Source: JBCDBH01 sp039184055 (GTDB taxonomy: Bacteria > Acidobacteriota > Thermoanaerobaculia > Multivoradales > J023). From it: DNA of 13,398 nucleotides. Where the stretch lies: NCBI GenBank assembly GCA_039184055.1, contig JBCDBH010000152.1, forward strand, positions 1-13,398. The letters run 5' to 3'. Positions 1 to 7,595 of the stretch are shown here, one piece after another. The notes under the pieces were generated by a model. It did not search any database. It worked only from the letters and a program-made list of their open reading frames with translations, and had not been told where the DNA came from. A program made the translations under genes and the position numbers. The first letter of the stretch is position 1. Each line of letters opens with the position of its first letter.

Positions 1-2
1 GT

Positions 3-1847
3 TTTTGGGACGAGCAATACAGCTTGCAGAACGTTCGCTCGCTGCTCGCTACACAGACGCTCGAACCGGCGAGCGGCTACTATCCATCGCCGGTCTTCAA
101 CCTGCCACCGACGCTGATCCTGTGGGCGCTGCAGGCCACGGGTGACCCACGGCTGGCGATCGTCGCCGACGACGGCAATCTGACCGCCAACGTCTATTAC
201 GTCATCCGCTTCACCCAGGCGTTCTTCGGTCTTCTCGGTATTCTCTTGATCCACCTCGTGGGTCGACGGCTGATCTCACCGACGGGAGGGCTGCTCGCCG
301 CGACGACGCTGGCGTTCATGCCGTGGCATATCCACGCGTCCGGCTACTACAAGCCCGACGCGCTCCTCGTCTTTGGCGTGCTGTGGGCCTTTCATGCCTC
401 GCTGCGCGCCGTCGAACGACCCACCGTTGGTCGTCATCTCGTGGTCGGATTCGCCATCGCCATCGCCATGAGCGCCAAGCTCACCGGTGGCTTCATCGCT
501 CTCCCGATCACCTGTGCCGCCCTGATCCTCGGTCGTCATGAGCGACGTCGGCTGGTGATGTTGACGGTTGCCGGTGGTGCGAGCGCGCTCTTTTTCATCC
601 TGATGAATCCGTATTGGATGCACTACCTCGGATATTTGAGCGGGCTTCAGCGCGATTACGCCATGCGCGCCGATTGGCAGGACATGCAGCATTGGCAGAT
701 CCCGGTCAAGGCGATGGAGTTCTTTGTCGACGCGAACGTCCTGGGGTGGGTCGGTGGCGTGCTCGGTGTGCTCGGACTCGTCGTGATCGCCGTGCTGCTG
801 GTGCGTCGGGAGAGGACCGGACAAGGCGTGCTCGCCCGCTTGCGATCGGCGAATGCGACGACCACCGAGCTGCCACCACGAACCCTTCACGGCGTCATGG
901 CGCTGAGCTATCCGGTCGTCTACACCCTCGCCTACTCGGTGCAGACCGCCTATTTCAAACCCAACAATTTCTTGCCGGTGGTGCCGTTCGTCATTCTCGG
1001 CATGGTGTGGCTGCTGCTCGAGGGAGGGCGACGGCTCGGCGAACGCGTACCCCGTCTGGGTCACCCCGTGCTGGCCGGGCTGGTCGTGCTGCTTTTCTTG
1101 GGCTGTTTCGTGCCACCTGGGCCGAGCTATGTCTATCGCAGCCTCACGCCCACGACCGCCGATTGGATCGTCATCTGGCTCAACGACCTCCTACGGCCGC
1201 GTTACGGTCGTTGGGTGCTTGCCGAACAACCGTATGCCGCCGAGCCACCCTGGGAACCCACGCCGGTCTTGTTACGTCGCGAAGGCACGCTCGAGGTGGT
1301 CGACGATCTCGATCGCCTCGACCCCGAGCTGGTCGAGCTCGCCGATGTCGTGGTGCGTCGCGCGTCGCGTATCGATCACGTGTGGCAGCGGCGGATCGAT
1401 GCCACCGACGAGGCGTTGATGACACGGGCCCTACCCGAATTTCCAAAGGTGCGAGGGCCCGAGCTCGTCGCCATCGTACAGCCGTGGCTCGAGCTCAAAC
1501 CGATCATGGAGCTCGAGACCCAGCCGTGTATCGACGGCGCGTGCCCGCCGGTTCGGATTCCACCCAAGGTCAAATTCGACCCGGCGTACACCTTTGTCGT
1601 GGTCGTGCCTTACGAGGTCTTCGACGACGGTCTCGAGCAGCTGCCCCCGTTGCGTTACGGTCGCCATCTGCTCGAGTGGCACTATCTGCGCCGGGAGCGG
1701 GGTCAGGGCCATTACATGATGACGCGACGAGTCGCCAAGGATCGCGAGGTCACCGAGGTGCGATTCGAGGGTGATCCCGCCGACCTGGCGCTTCTCGAGC
1801 AGGAAAAGCTTCGGCTCAACCTCGTGCGCTGGAAGCGTGGTGGCTGA
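3..1847 (+). CDS. GT39/PMT-like integral membrane glycosyltransferase, 5' partial
   Basis: The reading frame is open to the left edge, so the start lies outside the window; a TTG at 24 is probably internal. About 614 residues are visible. The first codons read FWDEQY, matching the acidic Asp-Glu motif in the first extracytoplasmic loop of GT-C enzymes of the PMT/ArnT type, where it acts in catalysis and metal binding. Roughly ten hydrophobic segments follow between about residues 65 and 370 (counting from base 3), including the stretch around GLLAATTLAFMPWHIHAS, typical of PMT_2-type proteins. The last 240 residues are hydrophilic and probably extracytoplasmic. Known family role: transfer of a sugar from a polyprenyl-phosphate donor to a lipid or protein at the outer face of the inner membrane; donor and acceptor cannot be told here. 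It converges on the 789-aa secreted-protein gene, with 27 bp between the stops and no clear terminator. The GT-C family call is fairly secure, the exact subfamily is not. Confidence 0.75.
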   Translation, partial: FWDEQYSLQNVRSLLATQTLEPASGYYPSPVFNLPPTLILWALQATGDPRLAIVADDGNLTANVYYVIRFTQAFFGLLGILLIHLVGRRLISPTGGLLAATTLAFMPWHIHASGYYKPDALLVFGVLWAFHASLRAVERPTVGRHLVVGFAIAIAMSAKLTGGFIALPITCAALILGRHERRRLVMLTVAGGASALFFILMNPYWMHYLGYLSGLQRDYAMRADWQDMQHWQIPVKAMEFFVDANVLGWVGGVLGVLGLVVIAVLLVRRERTGQGVLARLRSANATTTELPPRTLHGVMALSYPVVYTLAYSVQTAYFKPNNFLPVVPFVILGMVWLLLEGGRRLGERVPRLGHPVLAGLVVLLFLGCFVPPGPSYVYRSLTPTTADWIVIWLNDLLRPRYGRWVLAEQPYAAEPPWEPTPVLLRREGTLEVVDDLDRLDPELVELADVVVRRASRIDHVWQRRIDATDEALMTRALPEFPKVRGPELVAIVQPWLELKPIMELETQPCIDGACPPVRIPPKVKFDPAYTFVVVVPYEVFDDGLEQLPPLRYGRHLLEWHYLRRERGQGHYMMTRRVAKDREVTEVRFEGDPADLALLEQEKLRLNLVRWKRGG

Positions 1848-1874
1848 CGGCTCGGCAGCTGTAATGGCAGTGAG

Positions 1875-4244
1875 CTAGTTCACCGTCGACGACCACGCGG
1901 TGGTGTCACCGCTTTCGAACCCGTCTTCGAAAATGTCGACCGGCGCGATATTCGTGTCGTCGGTCGCCGAGTTGTCGCCGCTGTCGATCTCCCCGGTGCC
2001 GTCCGGTGGCGTCGCGGTGGCGGTGTTGCTCAACACGCCGAGCGGCGCGGCGGCCGAAATCGTGCCCTGAAAGGTGAACAGGACGCTAGCGCCGAGCTCG
2101 GGTAGATCGACGAGCGCGTCGAGATCCCCCGTGCCGTTGGTATCCGGGCAAATGGCGCCGCCAAAGGGCTCGCAGGTCCAGGTGACGTTCTCCACCAGGG
2201 CGGGGAGGTCGTCGACCACGCTGACGTTCTCGGCGAAGCTCGGCCCGGGATTGGTGACCGTGACGCGATACTCGACCGCTGAGCCCGCGATGACGTTGAA
2301 GCGGTTGTCATCCTTGGTGACCTGTAGATCGACCATCGGGGTAAGCGGGTCGTCGTCGGTGGCGGTGTCGTTGCCCGGGAAGGGATCGGTGGCCGACGAG
2401 GTCGCGGTGGCGGTGATGGCGACATTGCCGGTGGCGTCCGGGTCGACGTTGCAGGTCACGGTGTAATCGGCTTCGACCGTCGCGGCGAGGTCGATGGTGT
2501 CGACGATCGCGCCATTCACCGGACCGGCGGTGCAGGTTCCAGGGCCGGTGAGGGCGCAGGTCCACGTGCAGTCGGTGAAGATCGGCGGGAAGGTCGCGTT
2601 CACCGACGCGCCGAGAATGGTGCCCGGGCCGAGATTGGTGGCGCTGATGATGTAGGTCACCGGCTCGCCAGGCACGACACCGTCCGCACCGTTGTCGACC
2701 GACGCGGCGATATCGGCCGAGACGTCGACCACGCTGACGTCGTCGATCGCCATGTCGTTGCGAAAGGCGTCGGGACCACCGAGGGTGCCGCGGAAGCGAA
2801 CCTGGATATTTCCGGTGCCTCCACCGGTGAGCACCGAAGCGATGTCGACCACGACCTTTTGCCACAGATCGCCCTGATCACCGCTCAGCGTCCAGACGTC
2901 GGTTATGGTGCCGACGCCTTCTTCGATCACGTCGACCGCGAGCGTGCCCATCGACGCTCCGAACATGTGCACGAAGAAACGTAGCTGCGGCGCTCGACCC
3001 GAGACGTCGATCAGCGGACTGTCGAGGATGATGACGTCATCGACCACGGCGGGCGACGACGACTCGATGTGGAGATACGTCCCCAGCGCGCTATTGCTGG
3101 TGTTGTCGACACTCGGACCGGTGGCGTCGGAATCCGTGGGACCCTGGTTGGCGAGCCAGTCGACAGTGTTGCCGACATCGTTGGTCCAGCCGTTTTCGAG
3201 CGCCGGTGAACCGACGTCCTGGGTTTCGAAATCGTCGCTGAAAAGAGCGAGATTGGAAATGTTCTGGACGATTCGTTGCACGCTGTTGTTGCTCGCCGTG
3301 AGGTCACCTGCCAGGTCGGTCTCCGCCTCGAAGACGTAGGCGCCGAGAAAAGACAGATCGGCCTGGGTGCTGAAGGTGAAATCGGCGCGGGTTCCGGCGG
3401 CGATCGGACCCGGGAAGGTCTCGATCACCGGTGAGCCACCGTCGATGGTGTACTGCACCGGAATGTCGCTTTGTGGGAGATCGCCGAAGTTCTCGATCGT
3501 CACCGTGACGGTTTCGAGCCCGAGATCGACGCCCGTGACCGGTGAGGTGATGGCCACCACGCCGACATCGATGTCGGGAGGCTCACGCACCAGGACGTCG
3601 TCGAGCGCCATGTCGTTGCGCCACACCGGTGGACCTCCGAGCGTGGCGTGGAAGATCAGCTGAATATTGCCGGTACCGCCTCCGGTGAGCACCGGGCCGA
3701 GCGGGATGGGCTCGGAGAATTGCCATGGATTGCCTTGATTGCCGGATTGCGACCACACCCCGACATGCGTCGTGACACCTTCTTCGAGCACGTCGAGACG
3801 CAACGTACCCATCGACATCTCGAGATCGTCGAACATGTGGTACCAAAAGCTCACCACCGGATTGTTGACCCCGGTCGCATCGATGATCGGCGAGCGCAGC
3901 ACGACGAAATCACCCGCCGAGGGAATACCCGGTGAGATCTCGCTCGATTCGATGTAAATGTAGAGACCGTCTCCCGAGCCCGTGGTGTGATCAAAAAACG
4001 GACCGGTTTCGCTCGTCGGTGTAATGCCACAGAAAGCGATCCAATCGACCGGGTTGGCGACATCGTTGGTCCAGCCGGTGTCGAGTGGTGGCGTCTTGTC
4101 TTCGGTTTCGAAATCTTCGAAAAGTAGAGTGGTTTGTGCATGGCTGGCCGTGTTGGCGAACCATGCACAAGCCATGACTGTCATGATGCAAAGGGCTTTC
4201 GAAACGAGGTGGCGGTGTGACGGCACCGAAAGAAAATCGTGCAT
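1875..4244 (-). CDS. Secreted multidomain protein: two MAM-like modules, CARDB-like domain, two DUF11 domains
   Basis: The protein has 789 residues. A signal peptide ends near residue 36 (NTASHA before QTT). Residues ~40-222 and ~335-508 are two copies of one module, sharing FETxD at the start, GWTNDV, a VDW, YIYIES/YLHIESS, SPxID, MGTLxxDVxEEGV, VLTGGGTGNIQ and RNDMAxDDV at the end. This pattern resembles MAM/jelly-roll adhesion domains, although the usual MAM cysteines are missing. Residues ~223-328 look CARDB-like, and ~508-630 and ~636-760 are DUF11 domains with WTC motifs. The protein ends DIFEDGFESGDTTAWSSTVN, with no hydrophobic anchor, so it is probably released or held by other means. 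The start ATG is preceded by AAGGGG five bases upstream. The role is unknown; adhesion or matrix binding is inferred from the domains. It is divergent from the DUF58 gene across 201 bp, in which I find no convincing promoter. Confidence 0.8.
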   Translation of the reverse strand: MHDFLSVPSHRHLVSKALCIMTVMACAWFANTASHAQTTLLFEDFETEDKTPPLDTGWTNDVANPVDWIAFCGITPTSETGPFFDHTTGSGDGLYIYIESSEISPGIPSAGDFVVLRSPIIDATGVNNPVVSFWYHMFDDLEMSMGTLRLDVLEEGVTTHVGVWSQSGNQGNPWQFSEPIPLGPVLTGGGTGNIQLIFHATLGGPPVWRNDMALDDVLVREPPDIDVGVVAITSPVTGVDLGLETVTVTIENFGDLPQSDIPVQYTIDGGSPVIETFPGPIAAGTRADFTFSTQADLSFLGAYVFEAETDLAGDLTASNNSVQRIVQNISNLALFSDDFETQDVGSPALENGWTNDVGNTVDWLANQGPTDSDATGPSVDNTSNSALGTYLHIESSSPAVVDDVIILDSPLIDVSGRAPQLRFFVHMFGASMGTLAVDVIEEGVGTITDVWTLSGDQGDLWQKVVVDIASVLTGGGTGNIQVRFRGTLGGPDAFRNDMAIDDVSVVDVSADIAASVDNGADGVVPGEPVTYIISATNLGPGTILGASVNATFPPIFTDCTWTCALTGPGTCTAGPVNGAIVDTIDLAATVEADYTVTCNVDPDATGNVAITATATSSATDPFPGNDTATDDDPLTPMVDLQVTKDDNRFNVIAGSAVEYRVTVTNPGPSFAENVSVVDDLPALVENVTWTCEPFGGAICPDTNGTGDLDALVDLPELGASVLFTFQGTISAAAPLGVLSNTATATPPDGTGEIDSGDNSATDDTNIAPVDIFEDGFESGDTTAWSSTVN

Positions 4245-4445
4245 GTCTTCCCCTTGGCCTCGGCGTGCTGGTGCAAAGCTCGACCAGCCAGAGACCGCTG
4301 GATGTTCTCGATGAGAGAAAAGGATAACTCAAAGCGATCGTGCAAGAAAGGTGCGGGGGTGCGCCGTCGGTCGTCAGGGTCCTCGAAGTTTTAGGGCCCC
4401 GTCGTATTAGGATCGGGGGCATGATGGCTCGAGAGTGGCTCTGAG

Positions 4446-5753
4446 ATGCCGACGACCCGTGTGTTCTGGCTGCTCGGTACGGCGACGTTGTTGATCGTGG
4501 CGAGTGTCGCGGTGCCCAGCTTCTTCATCGTGGCGATCGTCGTCGACCTGGCGATTCTCTTGCTCTTCGCCATCGACCTCGTCCGTGCGCGGCGTCTCGA
4601 GCTGCGTGCCGCGCGCACCTGGCCGCCGTTGCTGCATCAACACGCCGCGGCAACGCTCGAGATCCTGCTCACGAATCCCGGTGATCGCGCGCTCTCGGCA
4701 AGGCTGCGGGACACGCTTCATCCAGGCTTGACCGAGCTGCCCGCCCGTCTCGAGACCACCCTTGCCGCGCGCTCGGCCCTGCCTTGGCGCTATCAAATCG
4801 TGCCGCGACGTCGTGGAGAACACGAGGCTGGGCCTTTGATGGCGCGGGTGCTCGGTCCATGGGGATTCGCCTGGGCACAAAGGGAGCTGATCGCCGCGAC
4901 GCCTCAAAAAGTTTTTCCGAAGGTCAGGTGGGACGGTCGTGTCGGGCGACTGCTCTTCCTCGCCCACCGCCGCGCGCTCGGTACCAACCCACGACGTCTC
5001 CGTGGCATGGGCTCGGAGCCCTATGCGCTCCGGGCGTATCTGCCTGGCGACCCGCTCGGCAAGATCCATTGGAAGGCCACCGCTCGGCATGGAAAGTTGG
5101 TGACCCGTGAGGACACGTGGGAGCGTGGCGCGCGGGTGTTGATCCTGCTCGATTGTGGTCGTGGCATGTCGGGGAACGACGCCGGAACCGGACGCGCCAA
5201 GGTCGACGACGCCTTGGCCGCCGCGTTGGCGCTGACCCGGGTGGCGGTGGCGCGTGGTGATCGCGTTACGGTCGTTGCGTTCACCGACCGGATCGAGCGG
5301 GTCGTGCGGGTCACCTCGCCCCGTCACGTGCCACAGGCCTATGCCGCGCTCTACGATCTCGAAGCTCGGCTCGTGGAACCGGCCTACGACCTGGTGGCCG
5401 AACGCGCGATCGAGCTCGAACCGCGACGCGCCACGGTCCTCCTCTTCACATCGGTGGTCGATCTCGCGGCGGCCGAACTCTTACGGTCGGCGTTGCTCCG
5501 TCTCGAGCGTCGTCACCGACCGATCCTGCTCAATCTCGAAGATCCCGAGCTCCGCGCCCTGGCCTTCGACGCGCCGGACACCGTCGCCGAAACCTATGCT
5601 CAGGTCGCCGCGCTCGATCTCCAGCTGGCCAATCGCGATCTGTCGAAGAAGCTTCGTCATGCCGGCATCCGCGTGGTCACGACCCCCGCCGATCGCCTCG
5701 CGCTCGAAACCCTCGAGGCGTACCTGGCGCTCTACGGTGCCCGCGTAGCCTAG
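4446..5753 (+). CDS. DUF58 domain protein with vWA-like region, N-terminal membrane anchor
   Basis: The protein has 435 residues. Two hydrophobic helices lie at about 5-22 and 25-46 and anchor it in the membrane; the rest should be cytoplasmic. The DUF58 signature is clear at about 187-214 (GMGSEPYALRAYLPGD, then IHWKATAR), followed by a vWA-like fold starting at the strand VLILLD around 231-236. The metal-site motif is D236-C-G-R-G, with glycines where a classical MIDAS has serines; a DCGR form is common in this family as I recall it. DUF58 proteins usually sit beside a MoxR AAA+ ATPase and are thought to act with it as a chaperone or maturation module, but no such gene is seen here. Upstream there is only a weak GAG-type ribosome site. 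A 7-codon ORF (4424-4444 within ATGATG at 4421) ends just before the ATG; it may be chance. The stop overlaps the stop of the convergent gene. Confidence 0.85.
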   Translation: MPTTRVFWLLGTATLLIVASVAVPSFFIVAIVVDLAILLLFAIDLVRARRLELRAARTWPPLLHQHAAATLEILLTNPGDRALSARLRDTLHPGLTELPARLETTLAARSALPWRYQIVPRRRGEHEAGPLMARVLGPWGFAWAQRELIAATPQKVFPKVRWDGRVGRLLFLAHRRALGTNPRRLRGMGSEPYALRAYLPGDPLGKIHWKATARHGKLVTREDTWERGARVLILLDCGRGMSGNDAGTGRAKVDDALAAALALTRVAVARGDRVTVVAFTDRIERVVRVTSPRHVPQAYAALYDLEARLVEPAYDLVAERAIELEPRRATVLLFTSVVDLAAAELLRSALLRLERRHRPILLNLEDPELRALAFDAPDTVAETYAQVAALDLQLANRDLSKKLRHAGIRVVTTPADRLALETLEAYLALYGARVA

Positions 5754-7438
5754 CCTCGCCGCCGCAGCGTGAAGACGGCGGCTGCCGCCAGCGCGGCGAT
5801 CAGCAGCCCCAGACCCATTTCGCCGAGGGTCGGAATCGCATCGATGGCGAAAATCGGTGGGGAGTCCGGGCACACATTGCAGACACCTTCGATGATCGGA
5901 TCGGTGGTCAGGGTCCAGCTGTCGATGGTGCCCGTGTCGCCAGTGGCGTTGTCGCTGGCGCTCAGTGTCCACGTACCGGCGGTCGAGGTGAAGGTGCTGA
6001 GCGCTCCGATCGGAGCGGCATCACCGGTCAGCCACGGGGTGTCGTCGTTACCGACCGAGCAGATGTCCTCGGGAACGACAGCCGAGTCGTCGTCGAAGGT
6101 CAGGTCGAAGTTGTTGTCACCGCAACCGAAGGTCGAGGCCGGGACGCCCGGGCGGTCGAGAATGGCGACGGTGCCATCCGGACCGGTGAGCGAGATGATC
6201 AGGTCGCCGATCCAGGTGTGCGTGGCGACGATCTGCACGTCTAGGTCGTTCAGCGTCACGTCAGGGCCGATCACGATCTCGGACGAGCCGCCACCCGGAT
6301 CGTTGTCCGGCACTGAGAAGCCAGCGCCCGTCAGGTCGACTGACTCACCGATGTCGGCATCGAGGGTGAAGTCGAAATTGTCCTCGTTCGAAGCGATGAC
6401 GAAATCGAGCGAGATCAGCGACGCGCAGGGGGTCGCCTGCTCGAGGTAGAACTGGAACGGAACGTCCGGACCAGCGCTGCCGCCGTCCATGATGTCCGGG
6501 TAGTTCGAGATGCCCAACAAGATGAAGATGTTCGGGTCGAGAGTGGTCAGGGTACCGGTGACGCCGGTGAAATCGCCACCTTTGGCGCTGAGTGACGGCG
6601 AGAAGGTGATCGTCTCACCCGGCTCGATGATCCCGTTGACGTTAGCGGTGTTGGAGTTACAGGTCTCGATGAAGCCCTGCTGATCGAGGATCAGCGAGCC
6701 GTCGGTGAGGGAGAGCTGCGGGGTGCCCGTGCCGAATTGCAGATCGTCGAGACCTTCGGCGCCACCGTTGGGATCGAAGATGTTGATACGACCGATCGCG
6801 ACCGGCGACCAGATACCGAGGAAGGTACCGTCGAAGGTGGCCGGCGCGGTGAAGCTGTCGATCAGAACGTCGCTGGTGTCGTACACCTCGACGTTGATGT
6901 TGCCTTCGGTGGTGTAGGTCACCAGACGCATGCCGACCACCGTGACGTCGGTGGCGTCGAAGAAGAGGTCGAAGGAGTCGACAAAGGTGTTGGCGGCGAC
7001 CGTCGGGGTCGAGTTGCTGAAGCCGCCGACACCGAGGGTGACGATGCCCGTCGGGCTACCGCCACCGGCGTCGTTGAGCGGGTTGTCCTGGATGCTGAAG
7101 CCCGGGATCAGGTCGCCAGCGTTGTAGCACGGGGCGCTGGTGGTGGCGTTGTTGAACGGCGCCACACAGCCGGTGATTGCGCCCGCGCCGACACCGGTCA
7201 TATCGAAGGTCTCGAGCGGCAGGCCTGGGAACATCGCTTCGAAGGTCGTGCGATCGGCGAACGTGGTGACCGTGCCAGCCGGGATCGGCTGGACGAAGGC
7301 GGCGTTCTGGTTTTGGAGAGCCTTGACTTCTTCCGGGGTCGACTGGCCGTTGACGGCAGCCCAATCGATCAGGCTTTCTTGGGCAAGGAGGGGTGGGACG
7401 AAGACACACAGGATCGCGAGCACGCGCATGAGGAGCAT
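5750..7438 (-). CDS. Secreted P-domain (Homo-B) protein with IPTL-CTERM sorting signal, paralogue 1
   Basis: The protein has 562 residues. The signal peptide ends near residue 19 (PPLLA before QES). Residues ~60-237 form a beta-rich domain of a type seen with PEP-CTERM-like proteins. Residues ~249-360 contain an IEPGET motif and look Ig-like. Residues ~386-513 match the proprotein-convertase P domain: LNDLDVQI, HTWIGDLIISLTGPDGT, then PLS-like LSTFTSTAGTWTLSASD and GTIDSWTL. No protease domain is present. The end is IPTLGE, a hydrophobic stretch and RRRG, an IPTL-CTERM-type signal for envelope sorting. There are eight cysteines after the signal peptide, including a CxxC (520, 523) just before the anchor; disulfides are likely. 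The ATG at 7438 is chosen over one at 7429 because of the strong GGAGGT site. About 85% identical by eye to the next gene upstream. Ligand and function are unknown. Confidence 0.85.
   Translation of the reverse strand: MLLMRVLAILCVFVPPLLAQESLIDWAAVNGQSTPEEVKALQNQNAAFVQPIPAGTVTTFADRTTFEAMFPGLPLETFDMTGVGAGAITGCVAPFNNATTSAPCYNAGDLIPGFSIQDNPLNDAGGGSPTGIVTLGVGGFSNSTPTVAANTFVDSFDLFFDATDVTVVGMRLVTYTTEGNINVEVYDTSDVLIDSFTAPATFDGTFLGIWSPVAIGRINIFDPNGGAEGLDDLQFGTGTPQLSLTDGSLILDQQGFIETCNSNTANVNGIIEPGETITFSPSLSAKGGDFTGVTGTLTTLDPNIFILLGISNYPDIMDGGSAGPDVPFQFYLEQATPCASLISLDFVIASNEDNFDFTLDADIGESVDLTGAGFSVPDNDPGGGSSEIVIGPDVTLNDLDVQIVATHTWIGDLIISLTGPDGTVAILDRPGVPASTFGCGDNNFDLTFDDDSAVVPEDICSVGNDDTPWLTGDAAPIGALSTFTSTAGTWTLSASDNATGDTGTIDSWTLTTDPIIEGVCNVCPDSPPIFAIDAIPTLGEMGLGLLIAALAAAAVFTLRRRG
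7047..7156 (-). repeat. 110-bp segment perfectly identical to 8896-9005
   Basis: I compared this stretch base by base with 8896-9005 in paralogue 2 and found no difference over 110 bp, including third codon positions. It encodes residues around the APCYNAGDLIPGF region. It is the longest perfect match I found between the paralogues and sits inside a gap-free 1849-bp-offset alignment. Confidence 0.9.
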
Positions 7439-7445
7439 AATCTGT

Positions 7446-7451
7446 ACCTCC
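7446..7451 (-). promoter_or_regulatory. Ribosome binding site GGAGGT of paralogue 1
   Basis: On the minus strand GGAGGT lies seven bases before the ATG at 7438. It decides for this start against the in-frame ATG at 7429. Confidence 0.8.
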
Positions 7452-7516
7452 AGGAGCTGGTTGAGGCCGAGGCGTCTTTGAGTCTAAGGCATATCGTTTT
7501 TGAAGGTCTGGCCGCC

Positions 7517-7558
7517 AAAAGAAAAAGGGGTATGTGGCGTGAGCCCCATACCCCTTTT
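7517..7558 (-). terminator. Rho-independent terminator between the tandem paralogues
   Basis: A perfect 12-bp inverted repeat pairs 7523-7534 (AAAAGGGGTATG on +) with 7547-7558. The stem continues past one mismatch with three more pairs (GGC/GCC), leaving a four-base loop. Read on the minus strand, the stem is followed by TTTTTCTTTT (7526 down to 7517). It lies 37 bp after the stop of paralogue 2 and 79 bp before the start of paralogue 1, so it should separate the two transcripts. The stem is A-rich before and T-rich after, so it could also slow transcription on the + strand. Confidence 0.85.
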
Positions 7559-7595
7559 CATCACACGACCTGTTTCCAGGTCGTGGTTGCCTCGA

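Noticed and set aside
1848..1874. Bidirectional terminator between the convergent glycosyltransferase and 789-aa protein genes
   Set aside because: Only 27 bp, with no stable inverted repeat or T-tract that I can see.
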